A DNA stretch of 64,000 bases from Pseudomonas entomophila (GCF_023277925.1 NZ_CP063832.1:2558001-2622000), one strand, 5' to 3'. Numbered from the stretch's first letter, positions 25,481 to 34,926 are shown. Program-made: numbers and translations. The notes: generated by a model from the sequence alone, not told the origin.

Positions 25481-26623
25481 TCAACTATCGCGCCGCAAAT
25501 CCTCGGGAATCGGCAGATCTTTCTTCAACGGCTCCGGCGCCTTGCCCTTGCCCGCCCGGTACTGGCGAATCTGGAACACATAGGCCAACACCTGCGCCAC
25601 CGCCAGGTACAACCCCGCCGGAATCTCCTCTTCCAGCTCGGTGGAATAGTAGATAGCCCGTGCCAGCGCCGGCGACTCGAGGATCTGCACGTTGTGCTCG
25701 ACCCCGATCTCACGCATCTTCAACGCCAGGAAGTCAGTACCCTTGGCCAGCAGCAACGGCGCCGCCCCACCCTTCTCCGGGTCGTATTGCAGCGCCACCG
25801 CATAGTGCGTCGGGTTGGTGATGATCACGTCGGCCTCTGGCACCGCCGCCATCATGCGCCGCTGCGACGCCTCCCGTTGCAGCTGGCGAATACGCTGCTT
25901 GACCTCAGGCTTGCCTTCGGAGTCCTTGTACTCGTCACGCACTTCCTGCTTGGTCATCTTCAGCTTCTTGTGCGCCTGCCAGAGCTGGAACGGCACATCC
26001 GCCGCCGCGATCAACAGCAACCCGGCCGCCATCCACAAGGCACTCCAGCCCACCACCTGCACGGCATGGATGACCGCCTGCTCCAGAGGCTCGTTGGCAA
26101 TCGACAGCAGCGCCTGGCGGTCACCGGCCAGCACCACCAGCGCCACCACCAGGATGACCAGGAACTTGGCCATCGCCTTGAGCAACTCGGTGAGCGCATG
26201 CAGGGAAAACATGCGCTTGATCCCCGCCAACGGGTTCATCCGGCTGAACTTGGGCTGCAACAGGCTACCCGAGAACAAAAAGCCCCCCAGGGCGATGGGC
26301 GCAACAAAGGAGATCACGAACAGCAGGATCAACACCGGCTGCACCGACCAGATCGCCATCTTGCCCGACGCCAGCAGGAACGCCCCCATGCTGCGCTCGT
26401 CCACGATCACCTCACGGGTGAGAGTGAAGTTCGCACGCATCAGGGTCATCAAGGTTTCGGCCATCTGCCCACCGAACGCCAACAGCCCGCCAGCACCCGC
26501 CAGCGTCACCGCTACCGTGTTCAGCTCCTTGGACCGAGCGATCTCACCTTTCTCGCGCGCGTCGCGCTTGCGCTTGTCGGTGGGTTCTTCCGTCTTGTCC
26601 TGACCGCTCTCGCTTTCCGACAT
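25481..26623 (-). CDS. flhB: FlhB, export-specificity switch protein
   Basis: A 380-residue protein with an N-terminal basic segment (GQDKTEEPTDKRKRDAREKG), four transmembrane helices (about 35-210) and a cytoplasmic domain carrying the autocleavage site NPTH (Asn270-Pro271). Cleavage there lets the export gate change from rod/hook to filament substrates on contact with FliK. It is the last gene of the fliL-flhB unit, 2 bp after fliR. Confidence 0.97.
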   Translation of the reverse strand: MSESESGQDKTEEPTDKRKRDAREKGEIARSKELNTVAVTLAGAGGLLAFGGQMAETLMTLMRANFTLTREVIVDERSMGAFLLASGKMAIWSVQPVLILLFVISFVAPIALGGFLFSGSLLQPKFSRMNPLAGIKRMFSLHALTELLKAMAKFLVILVVALVVLAGDRQALLSIANEPLEQAVIHAVQVVGWSALWMAAGLLLIAAADVPFQLWQAHKKLKMTKQEVRDEYKDSEGKPEVKQRIRQLQREASQRRMMAAVPEADVIITNPTHYAVALQYDPEKGGAAPLLLAKGTDFLALKMREIGVEHNVQILESPALARAIYYSTELEEEIPAGLYLAVAQVLAYVFQIRQYRAGKGKAPEPLKKDLPIPEDLRRDS

Positions 26624-26625
26624 GC

Positions 26626-27402
26626 TCAGCGCGCCCGTGCCAGTTCACGCAGCCACTGCAGCGCTTCGCTGGCCAGTGCCTGGTAGTGGGAAAGAATATC
26701 GGCCAGGCCGACCCAGAAGATGCCGAGCCCCAGCACCAGGGTCAGCGGGAAACCGATGGAAAAGATATTCAACTGCGGCGCCGCTCGCGTCATCACACCA
26801 AACGCGACGTTGACCACCAGCAGCGCGGCGATCGCCGGCAGGATCAGCAACAGCCCCGCCCCCAGCACCCAGCTCAGGCGCCCAGCCATCTCCCAGAAAT
26901 GATTGACCACCAGCGCATTGCCCACTGGCAGGGTGGTGAAGCTTTCAGTGAGGATCTCGAACGCCACCAGATGGCCGTTCATTACCAGGAACAGCACGCT
27001 CACCAGCATGGTCATGAACTGGCTGACCACCGCGACGTTGACGCCGTTGGCCGGGTCGACCATCGACGCGAAGGCCATGCCCATCTGCACCGCGACGATC
27101 TGCCCCGCTACCACGAACGCCTGGAACAGCAGCTGCAGGGAGAACCCGAACAACGCACCGACAATGATCTGCTCACCGCACAGCAACATACCGCGCAGGC
27201 TCAGCGGGTCGATCTCGGGAAGCGGCGGCAGGCCCGGCACGATCACCACGGTGATGGCCAGGGCGGCGTACAGGCGCACCCGCGCCGGCAGCATTTTAGT
27301 GCCGAAGATCGGCATGGTCATCAACAGCGCCGTCACCCTGAACAACGGCAGGATGAAGGTGGCGACCCAGGTGCCGATCTGCGTGTCGGTCAGCTCGAGC
27401 AT
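26626..27402 (-). CDS. fliR: FliR, export gate component
   Basis: A 258-residue hydrophobic protein with about six membrane segments and the family features LPLFRVTALLMTMPIFG near 17-33 and NGVNVAVVSQFMTMLVSVLFLVMNGH near 128-153. FliR with FliP and FliQ forms the helical export channel in the centre of the MS ring. It starts 7 bp after fliQ. Confidence 0.96.
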   Translation of the reverse strand: MLELTDTQIGTWVATFILPLFRVTALLMTMPIFGTKMLPARVRLYAALAITVVIVPGLPPLPEIDPLSLRGMLLCGEQIIVGALFGFSLQLLFQAFVVAGQIVAVQMGMAFASMVDPANGVNVAVVSQFMTMLVSVLFLVMNGHLVAFEILTESFTTLPVGNALVVNHFWEMAGRLSWVLGAGLLLILPAIAALLVVNVAFGVMTRAAPQLNIFSIGFPLTLVLGLGIFWVGLADILSHYQALASEALQWLRELARAR

Positions 27403-27409
27403 CGCAGCG

Positions 27410-27679
27410 TCAACCGATCAGTTGCGGAATGCTGGTGTACAGACTGATGAAGTACTCCATGAACTTCTGCACCAGCCATGGCCCGGCAACGATCAGCGTG
27501 ATCAGCATCACCAGCAGGCGCGGCAGGAAGCTCAAAGTCTGTTCGTTGATCTGCGTGGCGGCCTGGAACATGGCCACCACCAGGCCCACCAACAGGCTCG
27601 GCACCACCAGCACCGCCACCATCAGGGTGGTCAGCCACAAGGCGTTGCGGAACAGGTCGACTGCAACTTCAGGTGTCAT
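27410..27679 (-). CDS. fliQ: FliQ, export gate component
   Basis: An 89-residue protein with two transmembrane helices (about 14-37 and 52-72) and the family patterns MTPEVAVDLFRNALW, VGLVVAMFQAATQINEQTLSF and MLITLIVAGPWLVQKF. Four copies sit on the FliP5-FliR1 core. It follows fliP by 21 bp. Confidence 0.96.
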   Translation of the reverse strand: MTPEVAVDLFRNALWLTTLMVAVLVVPSLLVGLVVAMFQAATQINEQTLSFLPRLLVMLITLIVAGPWLVQKFMEYFISLYTSIPQLIG

Positions 27680-27700
27680 GCAAAGCCCTCCTTGATGGCG

Positions 27701-28456
27701 TCAGACGCCACCGAAACTGCTGGCCAGGGTGCCCATGATCAGCGCCCAGCCATCGACCAGCACGAACAGCATGATCTTGAACGGCAACGAGATGATCAGT
27801 GGCGACAGCATCATCATGCCCATCGCCATCAGCACGCTGGCGACCACCATGTCGATGATCAGGAACGGGATGAAGATCATGAAGCCGATCTGGAACGCGG
27901 TCTTGAGCTCGGAGGTGACGAACGCCGGCACCAGGATGGTCAGCGGCACCTGGTCGGGCCCGGCGATATCGGTGCGCTTGGACAGACGCATGAACAGGTC
28001 GAGGTCGCTCTGCCGGGTCTGCGCCAGCATGAAGTCCTTGAGTGGCCCCTGGGCCTTGTCGATGGCCTGCTGGGCCGTCATCTGCTCGGCCAGGTAGGGC
28101 TGGATGGCATCCTTGTTCACCCGCTCGAAGACCGGCGCCATGATAAACAGGGTGAGGAACAGCGCCATGCCCGTGAGCACCTGGTTCGATGGCGTCTGCT
28201 GCAGGCCCAAGGCCTGACGCAGGATGGAGAAGACGATGATGATCCGGGTGAAGCTGGTCATCAGGATGACGAACGCCGGGATGAAGCTCAGCGCCGTCAT
28301 GATCATCAGGATCTGCAGGCTGACCGAGTACTCCTGCTGCCCGTCCGCGCCACTGGACAAGGTGATGGCCGGGATCGACAGCGGGTCGGCGGCCAGGGCC
28401 AGCGGCGCGGCCAGCAGCAGCGCCAGGGTCAACAGCATGCGCAGGGCGCCCATCAT
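27701..28456 (-). CDS. fliP: FliP, export gate component
   Basis: A 251-residue protein from ATG 28456 with a cleavable signal peptide (about 1-24, ending ALAA), four transmembrane helices and family signatures [28 protein letters not shown] and [25 protein letters not shown]. It forms the pentameric core of the export channel. The ATG at 28456 overlaps the fliO stop by one base (TGATG); the next ATG at 28453 is also possible, while a GTG at 28459 is not favoured. Confidence 0.96.
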   Translation of the reverse strand: MMGALRMLLTLALLLAAPLALAADPLSIPAITLSSGADGQQEYSVSLQILMIMTALSFIPAFVILMTSFTRIIIVFSILRQALGLQQTPSNQVLTGMALFLTLFIMAPVFERVNKDAIQPYLAEQMTAQQAIDKAQGPLKDFMLAQTRQSDLDLFMRLSKRTDIAGPDQVPLTILVPAFVTSELKTAFQIGFMIFIPFLIIDMVVASVLMAMGMMMLSPLIISLPFKIMLFVLVDGWALIMGTLASSFGGV

Positions 28457-28908
28457 CACTTCTTGTCCTTTTGATCCTTGCCCATCAGCTCGAGCAGCCG
28501 CTGGGCGAATTCCGGCGCGGCCTGGCGCGCGCCAGCGGGCACCTCGACGGGCTCGGCGAGCACGTGCAAGGCCTCGATGCTGCCCGGGGTATGCCCGATC
28601 AGGATCTGCTCCTTGCCGACCTGCACCAGCAACAGCCGGTCACGCGGGCCGATAGCACGACTGCCAACGATCTCGATCACCGGCGCGCCGCGCTGTGCGG
28701 TGCCCTGCATGCGCCGCAGCAGCCAGGCCAGGAAGAAGATCAGGCCGACTACCAGCAGCAGGCCGAAGACCATCTGCGCCAACTGCCCACTGACGCTGCC
28801 CGGGTTCGCCGCCGGCACCACCGGGGTGGCGGGCTCGGCGGCGGCGATTACCGCCTCGCTGACCAGCAGCGCGGCGAAGGCCGTGGCGGCTCGCACCATG
28901 CCCTTCAC
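28456..28908 (-). CDS. fliO: FliO, assembly factor of the FliP ring
   Basis: A 150-residue protein with an N-terminal signal-like helix (about 4-22), a short periplasmic part, a transmembrane helix (about 47-66) followed by RRM, and a cytoplasmic domain ([32 protein letters not shown]) typical of FliO. It scaffolds FliP ring formation but is not in the mature gate. It directly abuts fliN (0-bp gap). Confidence 0.93.
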   Translation of the reverse strand: MKGMVRAATAFAALLVSEAVIAAAEPATPVVPAANPGSVSGQLAQMVFGLLLVVGLIFFLAWLLRRMQGTAQRGAPVIEIVGSRAIGPRDRLLLVQVGKEQILIGHTPGSIEALHVLAEPVEVPAGARQAAPEFAQRLLELMGKDQKDKK

Positions 28909-29364
28909 TCAGCGCAGCTTCTTGATACGTTCGCTGGGGCTGATCACGTCGGTCAGGCGAATGCCGAACTTCTCGTTGACCACCACCACCTCGCCGTGGG
29001 CGATCAGGGTACCGTTGACCAGCACATCCAGCGGCTCGCCGGCCAGGCGGTCGAGCTCGATCACCGAGCCCTGGTTGAGCTGCAGCAGGTTGCGGATGTT
29101 GATCTCGGTGCTGCCTACTTCCATGGAGATGCTCACTGGAATGTCCAGGATCACATCCAGGTTAGGGCCTTCGAGACTGACGTTCTCGTTGAGCTTGGGC
29201 GAGCTTGCGAACTCTTCCATCGGCAGGCGATCACCACCGGCGTCGCCGCCAAGCAGGGCATCGATATCGGCCTGCCCGGCATCGCCGGTTTCTTCGAGGG
29301 CCGCAGCCCACTCATCGGCCAGGGCCTGTTCCTCGGGGGAGCTGATCTCGTTTTCGTTAGCCAT
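28909..29364 (-). CDS. fliN: FliN, C-ring switch protein
   Basis: A 151-residue protein with an acidic N-terminal extension (about 1-70) and a C-terminal SpoA/FliN domain (about 75-150; VSISMEVGSTEINIRNLLQLNQGSVIELDRLAGEPLDV and HGEVVVVNEKFGIRLTDV). It builds the bottom of the C ring and binds CheY-P and FliH. The gap to fliM is 47 bp. Confidence 0.96.
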   Translation of the reverse strand: MANENEISSPEEQALADEWAAALEETGDAGQADIDALLGGDAGGDRLPMEEFASSPKLNENVSLEGPNLDVILDIPVSISMEVGSTEINIRNLLQLNQGSVIELDRLAGEPLDVLVNGTLIAHGEVVVVNEKFGIRLTDVISPSERIKKLR

Positions 29365-29411
29365 GATTTCCTCGACAACCTTTCAATACGTTTAGAGCGA
29401 TCGACGCGCCA

Positions 29412-30380
29412 TCAGCGGCGTTCGATCGGGTCGATGATCTGTAGCGCCAGGGTGCCCTTGTGCGAACCCAGTCGCGCCTTGAACGCCGGTACACCGTTGG
29501 CCCGCAGCACCAGGTGCTCGGGCAGCTCCACCGGAATCACGTCACCCGGCTGCATGTGCAGGATGTCGCGCAGCTTGAGCTGGCGACGGGCAACGGTGGC
29601 CGACATCGGCACCGCGACGTCCAGCACGTCCTCGCGCAGGGCCTTGACCCAGCGCTCGTCCTGGTCGTCCAGGTCGGACTGGAAACCGGCATCGAGCATC
29701 TCGCGCACCGGCTCGATCATCGAGTAGGGCATGGTCACATGCAGGTCGCCGCCGCCACCATCCAGCTCGATGTGGAAGGTCGAGACCACCACCGCCTCGC
29801 TGGGGCCGACGATGTTGGCCATGGCCGGGTTGACCTCGGAGTTGATGTACTCGAAGTTGACCGGCATGATCGCCTGCCACGCCTCCTTGAGGTCGACGAA
29901 GCACTGGTCCAGCACCATGCGCACCACGCGCAGCTCGGTGGGCGTGAACTCACGCCCTTCGATCTTGGCGTGGCGACCGTCACCACCAAAGAAGTTGTCC
30001 ACCAGCTTGAACACCAGCTTGGCGTCGAGGATGAACAGCGCGGTACCGCGCAGCGGCTTGATCTTGACCAGGTTGAGGCTGGTGGGCACGTACAGCGAGT
30101 GCACGTACTCGCCGAACTTCATCACCTGCACGCCACCCACGGCCACATCCGCGGAACGGCGCAGCAGGTTGAACATGCTGATGCGGGTGTAGCGGGCGAA
30201 GCGCTCGTTGATCATTTCCAGGGTCGGCATGCGACCCCGCACGATACGGTCCTGACTGGTCAGGTCGTAGCTTTTGATGCTGCCGGGCTCGCCAGCGCTC
30301 TCGGTTTGTACCAGACCATCGTCCACCCCATGCAGCAGGGCGTCGATTTCATCCTGGGACAGCAGGTCCTGCACGGCCAT
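29412..30380 (-). CDS. fliM: FliM, motor switch protein
   Basis: A 322-residue protein. The N-terminal CheY-P-binding peptide LLSQDEIDALL is at residues 6-16; the middle CheC-like domain (about 45-230) contains the GGxG-type FliG-binding region, and the C-terminal SpoA domain (about 245-320) contacts FliN. Together they set the direction of motor rotation. It starts 10 bp after fliL. Confidence 0.97.
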   Translation of the reverse strand: MAVQDLLSQDEIDALLHGVDDGLVQTESAGEPGSIKSYDLTSQDRIVRGRMPTLEMINERFARYTRISMFNLLRRSADVAVGGVQVMKFGEYVHSLYVPTSLNLVKIKPLRGTALFILDAKLVFKLVDNFFGGDGRHAKIEGREFTPTELRVVRMVLDQCFVDLKEAWQAIMPVNFEYINSEVNPAMANIVGPSEAVVVSTFHIELDGGGGDLHVTMPYSMIEPVREMLDAGFQSDLDDQDERWVKALREDVLDVAVPMSATVARRQLKLRDILHMQPGDVIPVELPEHLVLRANGVPAFKARLGSHKGTLALQIIDPIERR

Positions 30381-30390
30381 CTATGTGCTC

Positions 30391-30888
30391 CTACTGCAAT
30401 ACGAAATTGGTGAACAGCAGCTGGTCGACGACCGGCCTGCCGACTTCTTTCTGCGCCACTTCCTGAACCACCGCGGTGGCTTTCTGACGCAGCATCTCCT
30501 GCCCGACCGGGCTGCTGGCGAGGGTGTCGAAGCCCTGCCCGGAGAACATCATGACCAGGTTGTTGCGAATGACCGGCATGTGCACCTTCAGCGCCTCCAG
30601 GTCTGCCTGGCTGCGCCCCTGCATGGTGATGCTCACCTGCATGTAGCGCTGGCGCCCGTTCTGGTTGAAGTTGACCACGAAGGCCGGCGCCAGGGGCTCG
30701 TAGATCGCCGCCGCCTTGGCGTTGGCCTGGGCCGGATCCACGGCGGGCGCCGACTCGCTCTTGTGCATGAAGAACCAGGTCGCGCCCACCGAAAGGCCGA
30801 CCGCCAGCAGCAAGGCCAGCACCAGCAGCAGGATCAGCTTGAGTTTGCCTTTAGTGGCGGGGTCTTTCACTGCGTCGCTCTTCGCCAT
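30391..30888 (-). CDS. fliL: FliL, flagellar basal body-associated protein
   Basis: A 165-residue protein with one transmembrane helix (about 16-37) and a periplasmic SPFH-like FliL domain (YEPLAPAFVVNFNQNGRQRYMQVSITM near 92-118; ends LLFTNFVLQ, the usual FliL end). It rings the stator units and supports torque and swarming. First gene of the fliLMNOPQR-flhB unit; a -24/-12 promoter lies about 52 nt upstream. Confidence 0.95.
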   Translation of the reverse strand: MAKSDAVKDPATKGKLKLILLLVLALLLAVGLSVGATWFFMHKSESAPAVDPAQANAKAAAIYEPLAPAFVVNFNQNGRQRYMQVSITMQGRSQADLEALKVHMPVIRNNLVMMFSGQGFDTLASSPVGQEMLRQKATAVVQEVAQKEVGRPVVDQLLFTNFVLQ

Positions 30889-30938
30889 GCCAATAATCCG
30901 TCGTCCAACAGGGTTTCTAAGTAGGATGACGTGGCTTG

Positions 30939-30955
30939 AGCAAGTGTTATGCCAG
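30939..30955 (-). promoter_or_regulatory. Sigma54 (RpoN) promoter of fliLMNOPQR-flhB
   Basis: On the minus strand CTGGCATAACACTTGCT fits TGGCACG-N4-TTGCT with correct GG-N10-GC spacing. The -12 GC is about 52 nt before fliL. FleQ or FleR would be the expected activator. Confidence 0.75.
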
Positions 30956-30960
30956 ATTTG

Positions 30961-31050
30961 TCTGTAGGAGCGGCTTTAGCCGCGATCACCCGCAAAGCGG
31001 GTGTCAGGCCACCGCAGTGACTGCATCGCGGCTGAAGCCGCTCCTACAGA
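30961..31050. repeat. REP pair between fliK and fliL
   Basis: Inverted arms 30961-30986 (TCTGTAGGAGCGGCTTTAGCC...) and 31025-31050 are almost perfect complements, enclosing a smaller hairpin (CCCGC AAA GCGGG). This is a standard P. putida-type REP/BIME. It lies downstream of fliK and just upstream of the fliL promoter. Confidence 0.85.
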
Positions 31051-31078
31051 TGCCCCCCTGAACCCGGGCAAAACGGGA

Positions 31079-32437
31079 TCAGGCGTAGTAGTCGACCACG
31101 CTGTCGCCAATCACGACCTGCTGCTCCACCGGACGGGCAGCATCGGCCAGTTCACCTGGCTCACCCTCCCCGCGCTCCGCACGGCGAGCCGCGACCCCCG
31201 AAAGGTTCGAGCCCTCCTGCTGCGCCTGCTGCTGTTGCTGCTGACCACGGGACTGGTCGGCGACAGTGACGTCAGGCTGGGCCAGCCCCTGCTGGGTGAA
31301 CAGTTCGCGCAAACGGTGGGCCTGGCTGTCCAGGGCGTCGCGCACACCTGCGTGACCACTGATGAAGTGGATCTGCGTGGGCTGGTCCGTCGCCACATTG
31401 ACGCGGATATCCAGACGACCGAGCTCGGCAGGTTCGAGCTGAATGTCTGCCGACTTGAGGTTCTGGCTGGACAGGTACATGACCCGGTTCACCAACCCTT
31501 CGGCCCAGGCGCCCTGATTCATCTGCAAGGGTTGCTGCAACGGGCTCGGCGTGACGGGCACGGCGTTGGCCGTCTTCGGCGTGGCCGCCTGCGTGAGGCT
31601 GGCAAGGCGATTGGCGAAATCATCCACCCGTGTATCGCTGCTGGCGCCCTTGAGGTCCTTGAGGCCTTCGTCGAGCAATCCGGCGAAGCCTTTTTCACCG
31701 CGCTCGGATCGGCCCGACTCGGCCTCGACCTTCTCGGTCAGGCTCGCCAAGGTATTGACGGGCGCCTGATTGGTTTCCGTCGGCTGCTGCCCCTGGTCGG
31801 CGCGAGCGCTGCCGGCATGCGCCGAGGTGGTACCGCGCGCCTGGGCATTCTGTTCGAGGGCCAGGCGCAAGGTCGGCATATCCGCCAACGGGTCGACCTC
31901 CGGGTCGAACGCCGCCTGCGCGGGCTCCTCCTGGACCACAGGGCTTGGGACTGACGGGGCAGCAGGCGGCAAGGGCGGCTGGACCGCAGCCTGTAGCACC
32001 GGTGCAACCGCCTCGGCCTGGGCCTGCAGCAACTGGGCGCCAGGCTGGGCGTCGGTCACCTGCCCGGCAACCAGGCTGGCATCCAGGCGCGCGGAGGCGT
32101 CACTGTCAGCCGCCTCGTCACTACCCTCGGCAGCAGGCGGCTTGTCCGAGGCAGGCAACTTCTTGCCGCCATCGGCAACCGCAGGCGCGGCATTGCCATC
32201 CTTGTTGCCGCTGGAGGCGTCGACCTTGTCCTTGGGTTTAGTTTGCCCCGAAGCACCCGGGGAAACCTTGTCATCGCGCGCCGGGGCTGCGTCACGCCCC
32301 TGCCGGGCCATGACCTGATCGAAGCCCGCGCCTTGGTCACCCGCCGCCTGCAGCGGTTTGTCGGCCGCACTGGGGGCCGGACGCGCCGCCTTGCCCAAAA
32401 GGCCGGCTTGCAACAATGGATTGGATGCGACAGGCAT
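31079..32437 (-). CDS. fliK: FliK, flagellar hook-length control protein
   Basis: A 452-residue protein with a long, Ala/Asp/Lys-rich, low-complexity N-terminal half that acts as the molecular ruler, and a C-terminal Flg_hook domain (about 305-395; LVNRVMYLSSQNLKSADIQLEPAELGRLDIRVNV...IHFISGHAGVRDAL). It ends in a Gln-rich, charged tail. It measures hook length and acts on FlhB to switch export specificity. It has its own -24/-12 promoter about 51 nt upstream. Confidence 0.95.
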   Translation of the reverse strand: MPVASNPLLQAGLLGKAARPAPSAADKPLQAAGDQGAGFDQVMARQGRDAAPARDDKVSPGASGQTKPKDKVDASSGNKDGNAAPAVADGGKKLPASDKPPAAEGSDEAADSDASARLDASLVAGQVTDAQPGAQLLQAQAEAVAPVLQAAVQPPLPPAAPSVPSPVVQEEPAQAAFDPEVDPLADMPTLRLALEQNAQARGTTSAHAGSARADQGQQPTETNQAPVNTLASLTEKVEAESGRSERGEKGFAGLLDEGLKDLKGASSDTRVDDFANRLASLTQAATPKTANAVPVTPSPLQQPLQMNQGAWAEGLVNRVMYLSSQNLKSADIQLEPAELGRLDIRVNVATDQPTQIHFISGHAGVRDALDSQAHRLRELFTQQGLAQPDVTVADQSRGQQQQQQAQQEGSNLSGVAARRAERGEGEPGELADAARPVEQQVVIGDSVVDYYA

Positions 32438-32486
32438 TGAAAAGTCTCCGCGCCAGAAACATGAAAATTACGTCTGGGCAAAGACA

Positions 32487-32503
32487 GGCAAAACTCGCGC
32501 CAG
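32487..32503 (-). promoter_or_regulatory. Sigma54 (RpoN) promoter of fliK
   Basis: On the minus strand CTGGCGCGAGTTTTGCC fits TGGCACG-N4-TTGC with correct GG-N10-GC spacing. It occupies the short hptB-fliK spacer right after the hptB stop; the -12 GC is about 51 nt before ATG 32437. Confidence 0.75.
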
Positions 32504-32508
32504 GTTTC

Positions 32509-32856
32509 CTATCCCGCGGAAATCTGTTGTCGCTCGTTCCGATAGAAGCGCTGCACCTCCAGATACTCCTGGTCGATGCGATTGATCAGGTCTTCGATAC
32601 CGTACAGCGGCACCTGGCGGGCACGATCCTCCAGTTGCTGGCAGAGATCGGCCAGCCCCACAGCCCCCATGTTGCTGCTGCTGCCCTTGAAGCTGTGCGC
32701 CGCCAAACCGAGTTCAGCGGCATCCTTGGCTTCATGCAACTGGCTGAGACGTCGCTCGGAGTCTTCGAGGAAGGTTTCCAGCAATTGCGGGTAACCGTCC
32801 TCCATGACCTCCCGCAGGTCACTGAGCACCTTGTGATCGATATTCACGTCCACCAC
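32509..32856 (-). CDS. hptB: HptB, histidine phosphotransfer protein
   Basis: A 115-residue all-helical HPt protein with the phospho-accepting His54 in AAHSFKGSSSNMGA. In P. aeruginosa HptB receives phosphate from several hybrid sensor kinases and passes it to HsbR, linking flagella, biofilm and the Gac/Rsm network. The gene follows hsbR by 67 bp in the conserved order hsbA-hsbR-hptB. Confidence 0.92.
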   Translation of the reverse strand: MVDVNIDHKVLSDLREVMEDGYPQLLETFLEDSERRLSQLHEAKDAAELGLAAHSFKGSSSNMGAVGLADLCQQLEDRARQVPLYGIEDLINRIDQEYLEVQRFYRNERQQISAG

Positions 32857-32923
32857 TTGCTCACTCCTTGATCAAGCCCATTTACACCTCGGCCCGAAAC
32901 TCATTCCCAGGCCACCCCTCGAC

Positions 32924-34615
32924 TCACCACTCGAACTCCACCCGCGCCAGGCGCCCACCCTCAAGCCACTGAGCGCGGCAACCCAGGCGGCGGACCAAGC
33001 CCAAGCCACGCCCGCTGAAGCCCTGTTCGACCGGAGCCTGCGCAAGCACCCGCCCCACGTCGAACCCCGCACCGCTGTCGCGAACTTCAATCCTCAGATG
33101 CCCACCTGCTGCGCGCGGTTCCACCAACAGGGCGATTTCGACAAAACCCTGGATGTCATCCGCCAGGCGCTGGCCACGTTGACGATAGTACTCGGCAAAG
33201 CCCTGCGCGTCGCGCTTGAGGCGTGAGTCCAGCCCCAGCACGCCGTGCTCCAGGGCATTGGAATACAACTCGCTCAACACACTGTGCAGCATCCCGCCGA
33301 CAGGCCGCAGGCCGTGTATTTCCTGCAACAGCTGCACCAGGTAAGGCACCGGGTTGAAACGCCTGAGGCTCTCGCCATGCAACGTGAAGTTCAACGCCCA
33401 GTCCAGCGGGCTCGAGCGCCCGCTGTCGGAGTAGACCACAGCCTGCGGCATGGCGTCCGCAGGCGCCAGCATCCGGATGTCGCACAGGCTGATGTCGTCC
33501 CGGGTCTGACCACCGAAGCGCTCCAGCGCCTGCATGACCTCGTCGAACAACAGCACGGGTTGTCGGTTCTCAGCCAGCACCTGACGCAGCCGCGTCACGC
33601 CAAACAGGCACTCCTGCGCGTCGCCGCTGTCGATCACACCGTCGGACAGCAGGAACAACCGCTCACCCACGGCCAGCGGCATGACCTCGGTCGTGTCGTC
33701 GAACTGATCAGGCGTCAGGATCCCCAAAGGCAAATGCCGCGAGGGCAGCACAGCCAACACCTCACCCTGTGCCGAAAGCTGGTAGCCATCCGGCATCCCG
33801 CCATTCCAGAGCTCCACCGTCCCACGCTGAAAACTCAAGTTGAGCAGCAGCGCGCAGCAGAACATGTCCACCGGCAGGATGCGCTTGAGCTTGGCGTTCA
33901 TCTCGCGCAGCATCTCGACCAGGCCGTAGCCCTTGGCCGTCATGCCATAGAAGACCTCCGCCAAGGGCATGGCGCCGACCGCCGCCGGCAGGCCGTGCCC
34001 GGTGAAGTCCCCCAGCAGCACGTGCATGTCGCCGGACGGCGTGAAGGCGGCCAGCAGCAGGTCACCATTGAACAACGCATAGGGCGACTGCAAGTAGCGG
34101 ATGTTCGAGGCATTGAGGCAGCCGGAATGGGCCACCTTATCGAACACCGCCTTGGCTACACGTTGCTCGTTGAGCAAGTGATGGTGATGCCGGGTGATCT
34201 GGTCGCGCTGCTCCAGCACCGTGGCCTGCAACCGGCGCAGGCGATCCATGGCCCGGATCTTGGCACCCAGGATCACTGCGCTGTAGGGCTTGGCCATGAA
34301 ATCGTCGCCCCCGGCTTCCAGGCAGCGCACCAGCCCCTCTTCTTCGTTGAGCGACGTGAGAAAGATGATCGGCACCAACGCCTCGCCCGCCAGCGCCTTG
34401 ATCTGGCGCGCCGCCTCGAAGCCGTCCATCACCGGCATCAGTGCGTCCAGCAGCACCAGTTGCGGTCGCTGCTCGGCGAACACCGCCACCGCCTGCTCGC
34501 CGTTCTCCGCCGTGATGACCTCATGCCCCTGGCGCCGCACGATCTGCGCCAGCAGCATGCGGTCTGCGGCGCCATCTTCGGCGATCAGCACGGTCAACGC
34601 CTGTTCGGCAGGCAT
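32924..34615 (-). CDS. hsbR: HsbR, response regulator with PP2C phosphatase and kinase-like domains
   Basis: A 563-residue protein from ATG 34615: receiver domain (1-125, phospho-Asp57 in LLDALMPVMDG), a short coiled coil, a PP2C/SpoIIE phosphatase domain (about 180-380; LLGDFTGHGLPAAVGAM and LFLLSDGVIDS) and a C-terminal HATPase-like anti-sigma domain (about 430-560; SNALEHGVL, DSGAGFD). It phosphorylates or dephosphorylates HsbA depending on HptB input. A TTG at 34627 overlapping the hsbA stop is an alternative start; neither has a clear ribosome site. Confidence 0.9.
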   Translation of the reverse strand: MPAEQALTVLIAEDGAADRMLLAQIVRRQGHEVITAENGEQAVAVFAEQRPQLVLLDALMPVMDGFEAARQIKALAGEALVPIIFLTSLNEEEGLVRCLEAGGDDFMAKPYSAVILGAKIRAMDRLRRLQATVLEQRDQITRHHHHLLNEQRVAKAVFDKVAHSGCLNASNIRYLQSPYALFNGDLLLAAFTPSGDMHVLLGDFTGHGLPAAVGAMPLAEVFYGMTAKGYGLVEMLREMNAKLKRILPVDMFCCALLLNLSFQRGTVELWNGGMPDGYQLSAQGEVLAVLPSRHLPLGILTPDQFDDTTEVMPLAVGERLFLLSDGVIDSGDAQECLFGVTRLRQVLAENRQPVLLFDEVMQALERFGGQTRDDISLCDIRMLAPADAMPQAVVYSDSGRSSPLDWALNFTLHGESLRRFNPVPYLVQLLQEIHGLRPVGGMLHSVLSELYSNALEHGVLGLDSRLKRDAQGFAEYYRQRGQRLADDIQGFVEIALLVEPRAAGGHLRIEVRDSGAGFDVGRVLAQAPVEQGFSGRGLGLVRRLGCRAQWLEGGRLARVEFEW

Positions 34616-34623
34616 GACAGCAC

Positions 34624-34926
34624 TCAACTACTGATGTTGAACAGTTTTTCGAAATTGGAGATGGCCAGGATCTTGCGCACGTCAGGGCTTGCGTGGACCA
34701 CGCGGATATCCGGCTCATCCCCCCCGACATGGTCACGCAGCAACAGCAGCATGCCCAAGGCGGAGCTGTCCAGATAGGTGGCCTCTTTCAGATCAACGAT
34801 CACCGAGTCCGGCTGTCGACGCTCGTAGGCCTCCCTGAACTCCTGATGTTTGCCGAAATCGAAACGACCCTTGACCTTGATCGTCAGCTGTTTCCCGTCC
34901 CGTGAAAAATCAGTCTCGACTGCCAT
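34624..34926 (-). CDS. hsbA: HsbA, anti-anti-sigma factor
   Basis: A 100-residue STAS-domain protein starting MAVETDFSRDG at ATG 34926, preceded by AAGGA at 9 nt; a longer upstream reading is not supported. The phosphorylatable serine is in LDSSALGM (Ser54 or Ser55). In P. aeruginosa HsbA binds FlgM when unphosphorylated, and when phosphorylated binds the diguanylate cyclase HsbD, thus choosing between swimming and biofilm. First gene of the hsbA-hsbR-hptB set. Confidence 0.92.
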   Translation of the reverse strand: MAVETDFSRDGKQLTIKVKGRFDFGKHQEFREAYERRQPDSVIVDLKEATYLDSSALGMLLLLRDHVGGDEPDIRVVHASPDVRKILAISNFEKLFNISS

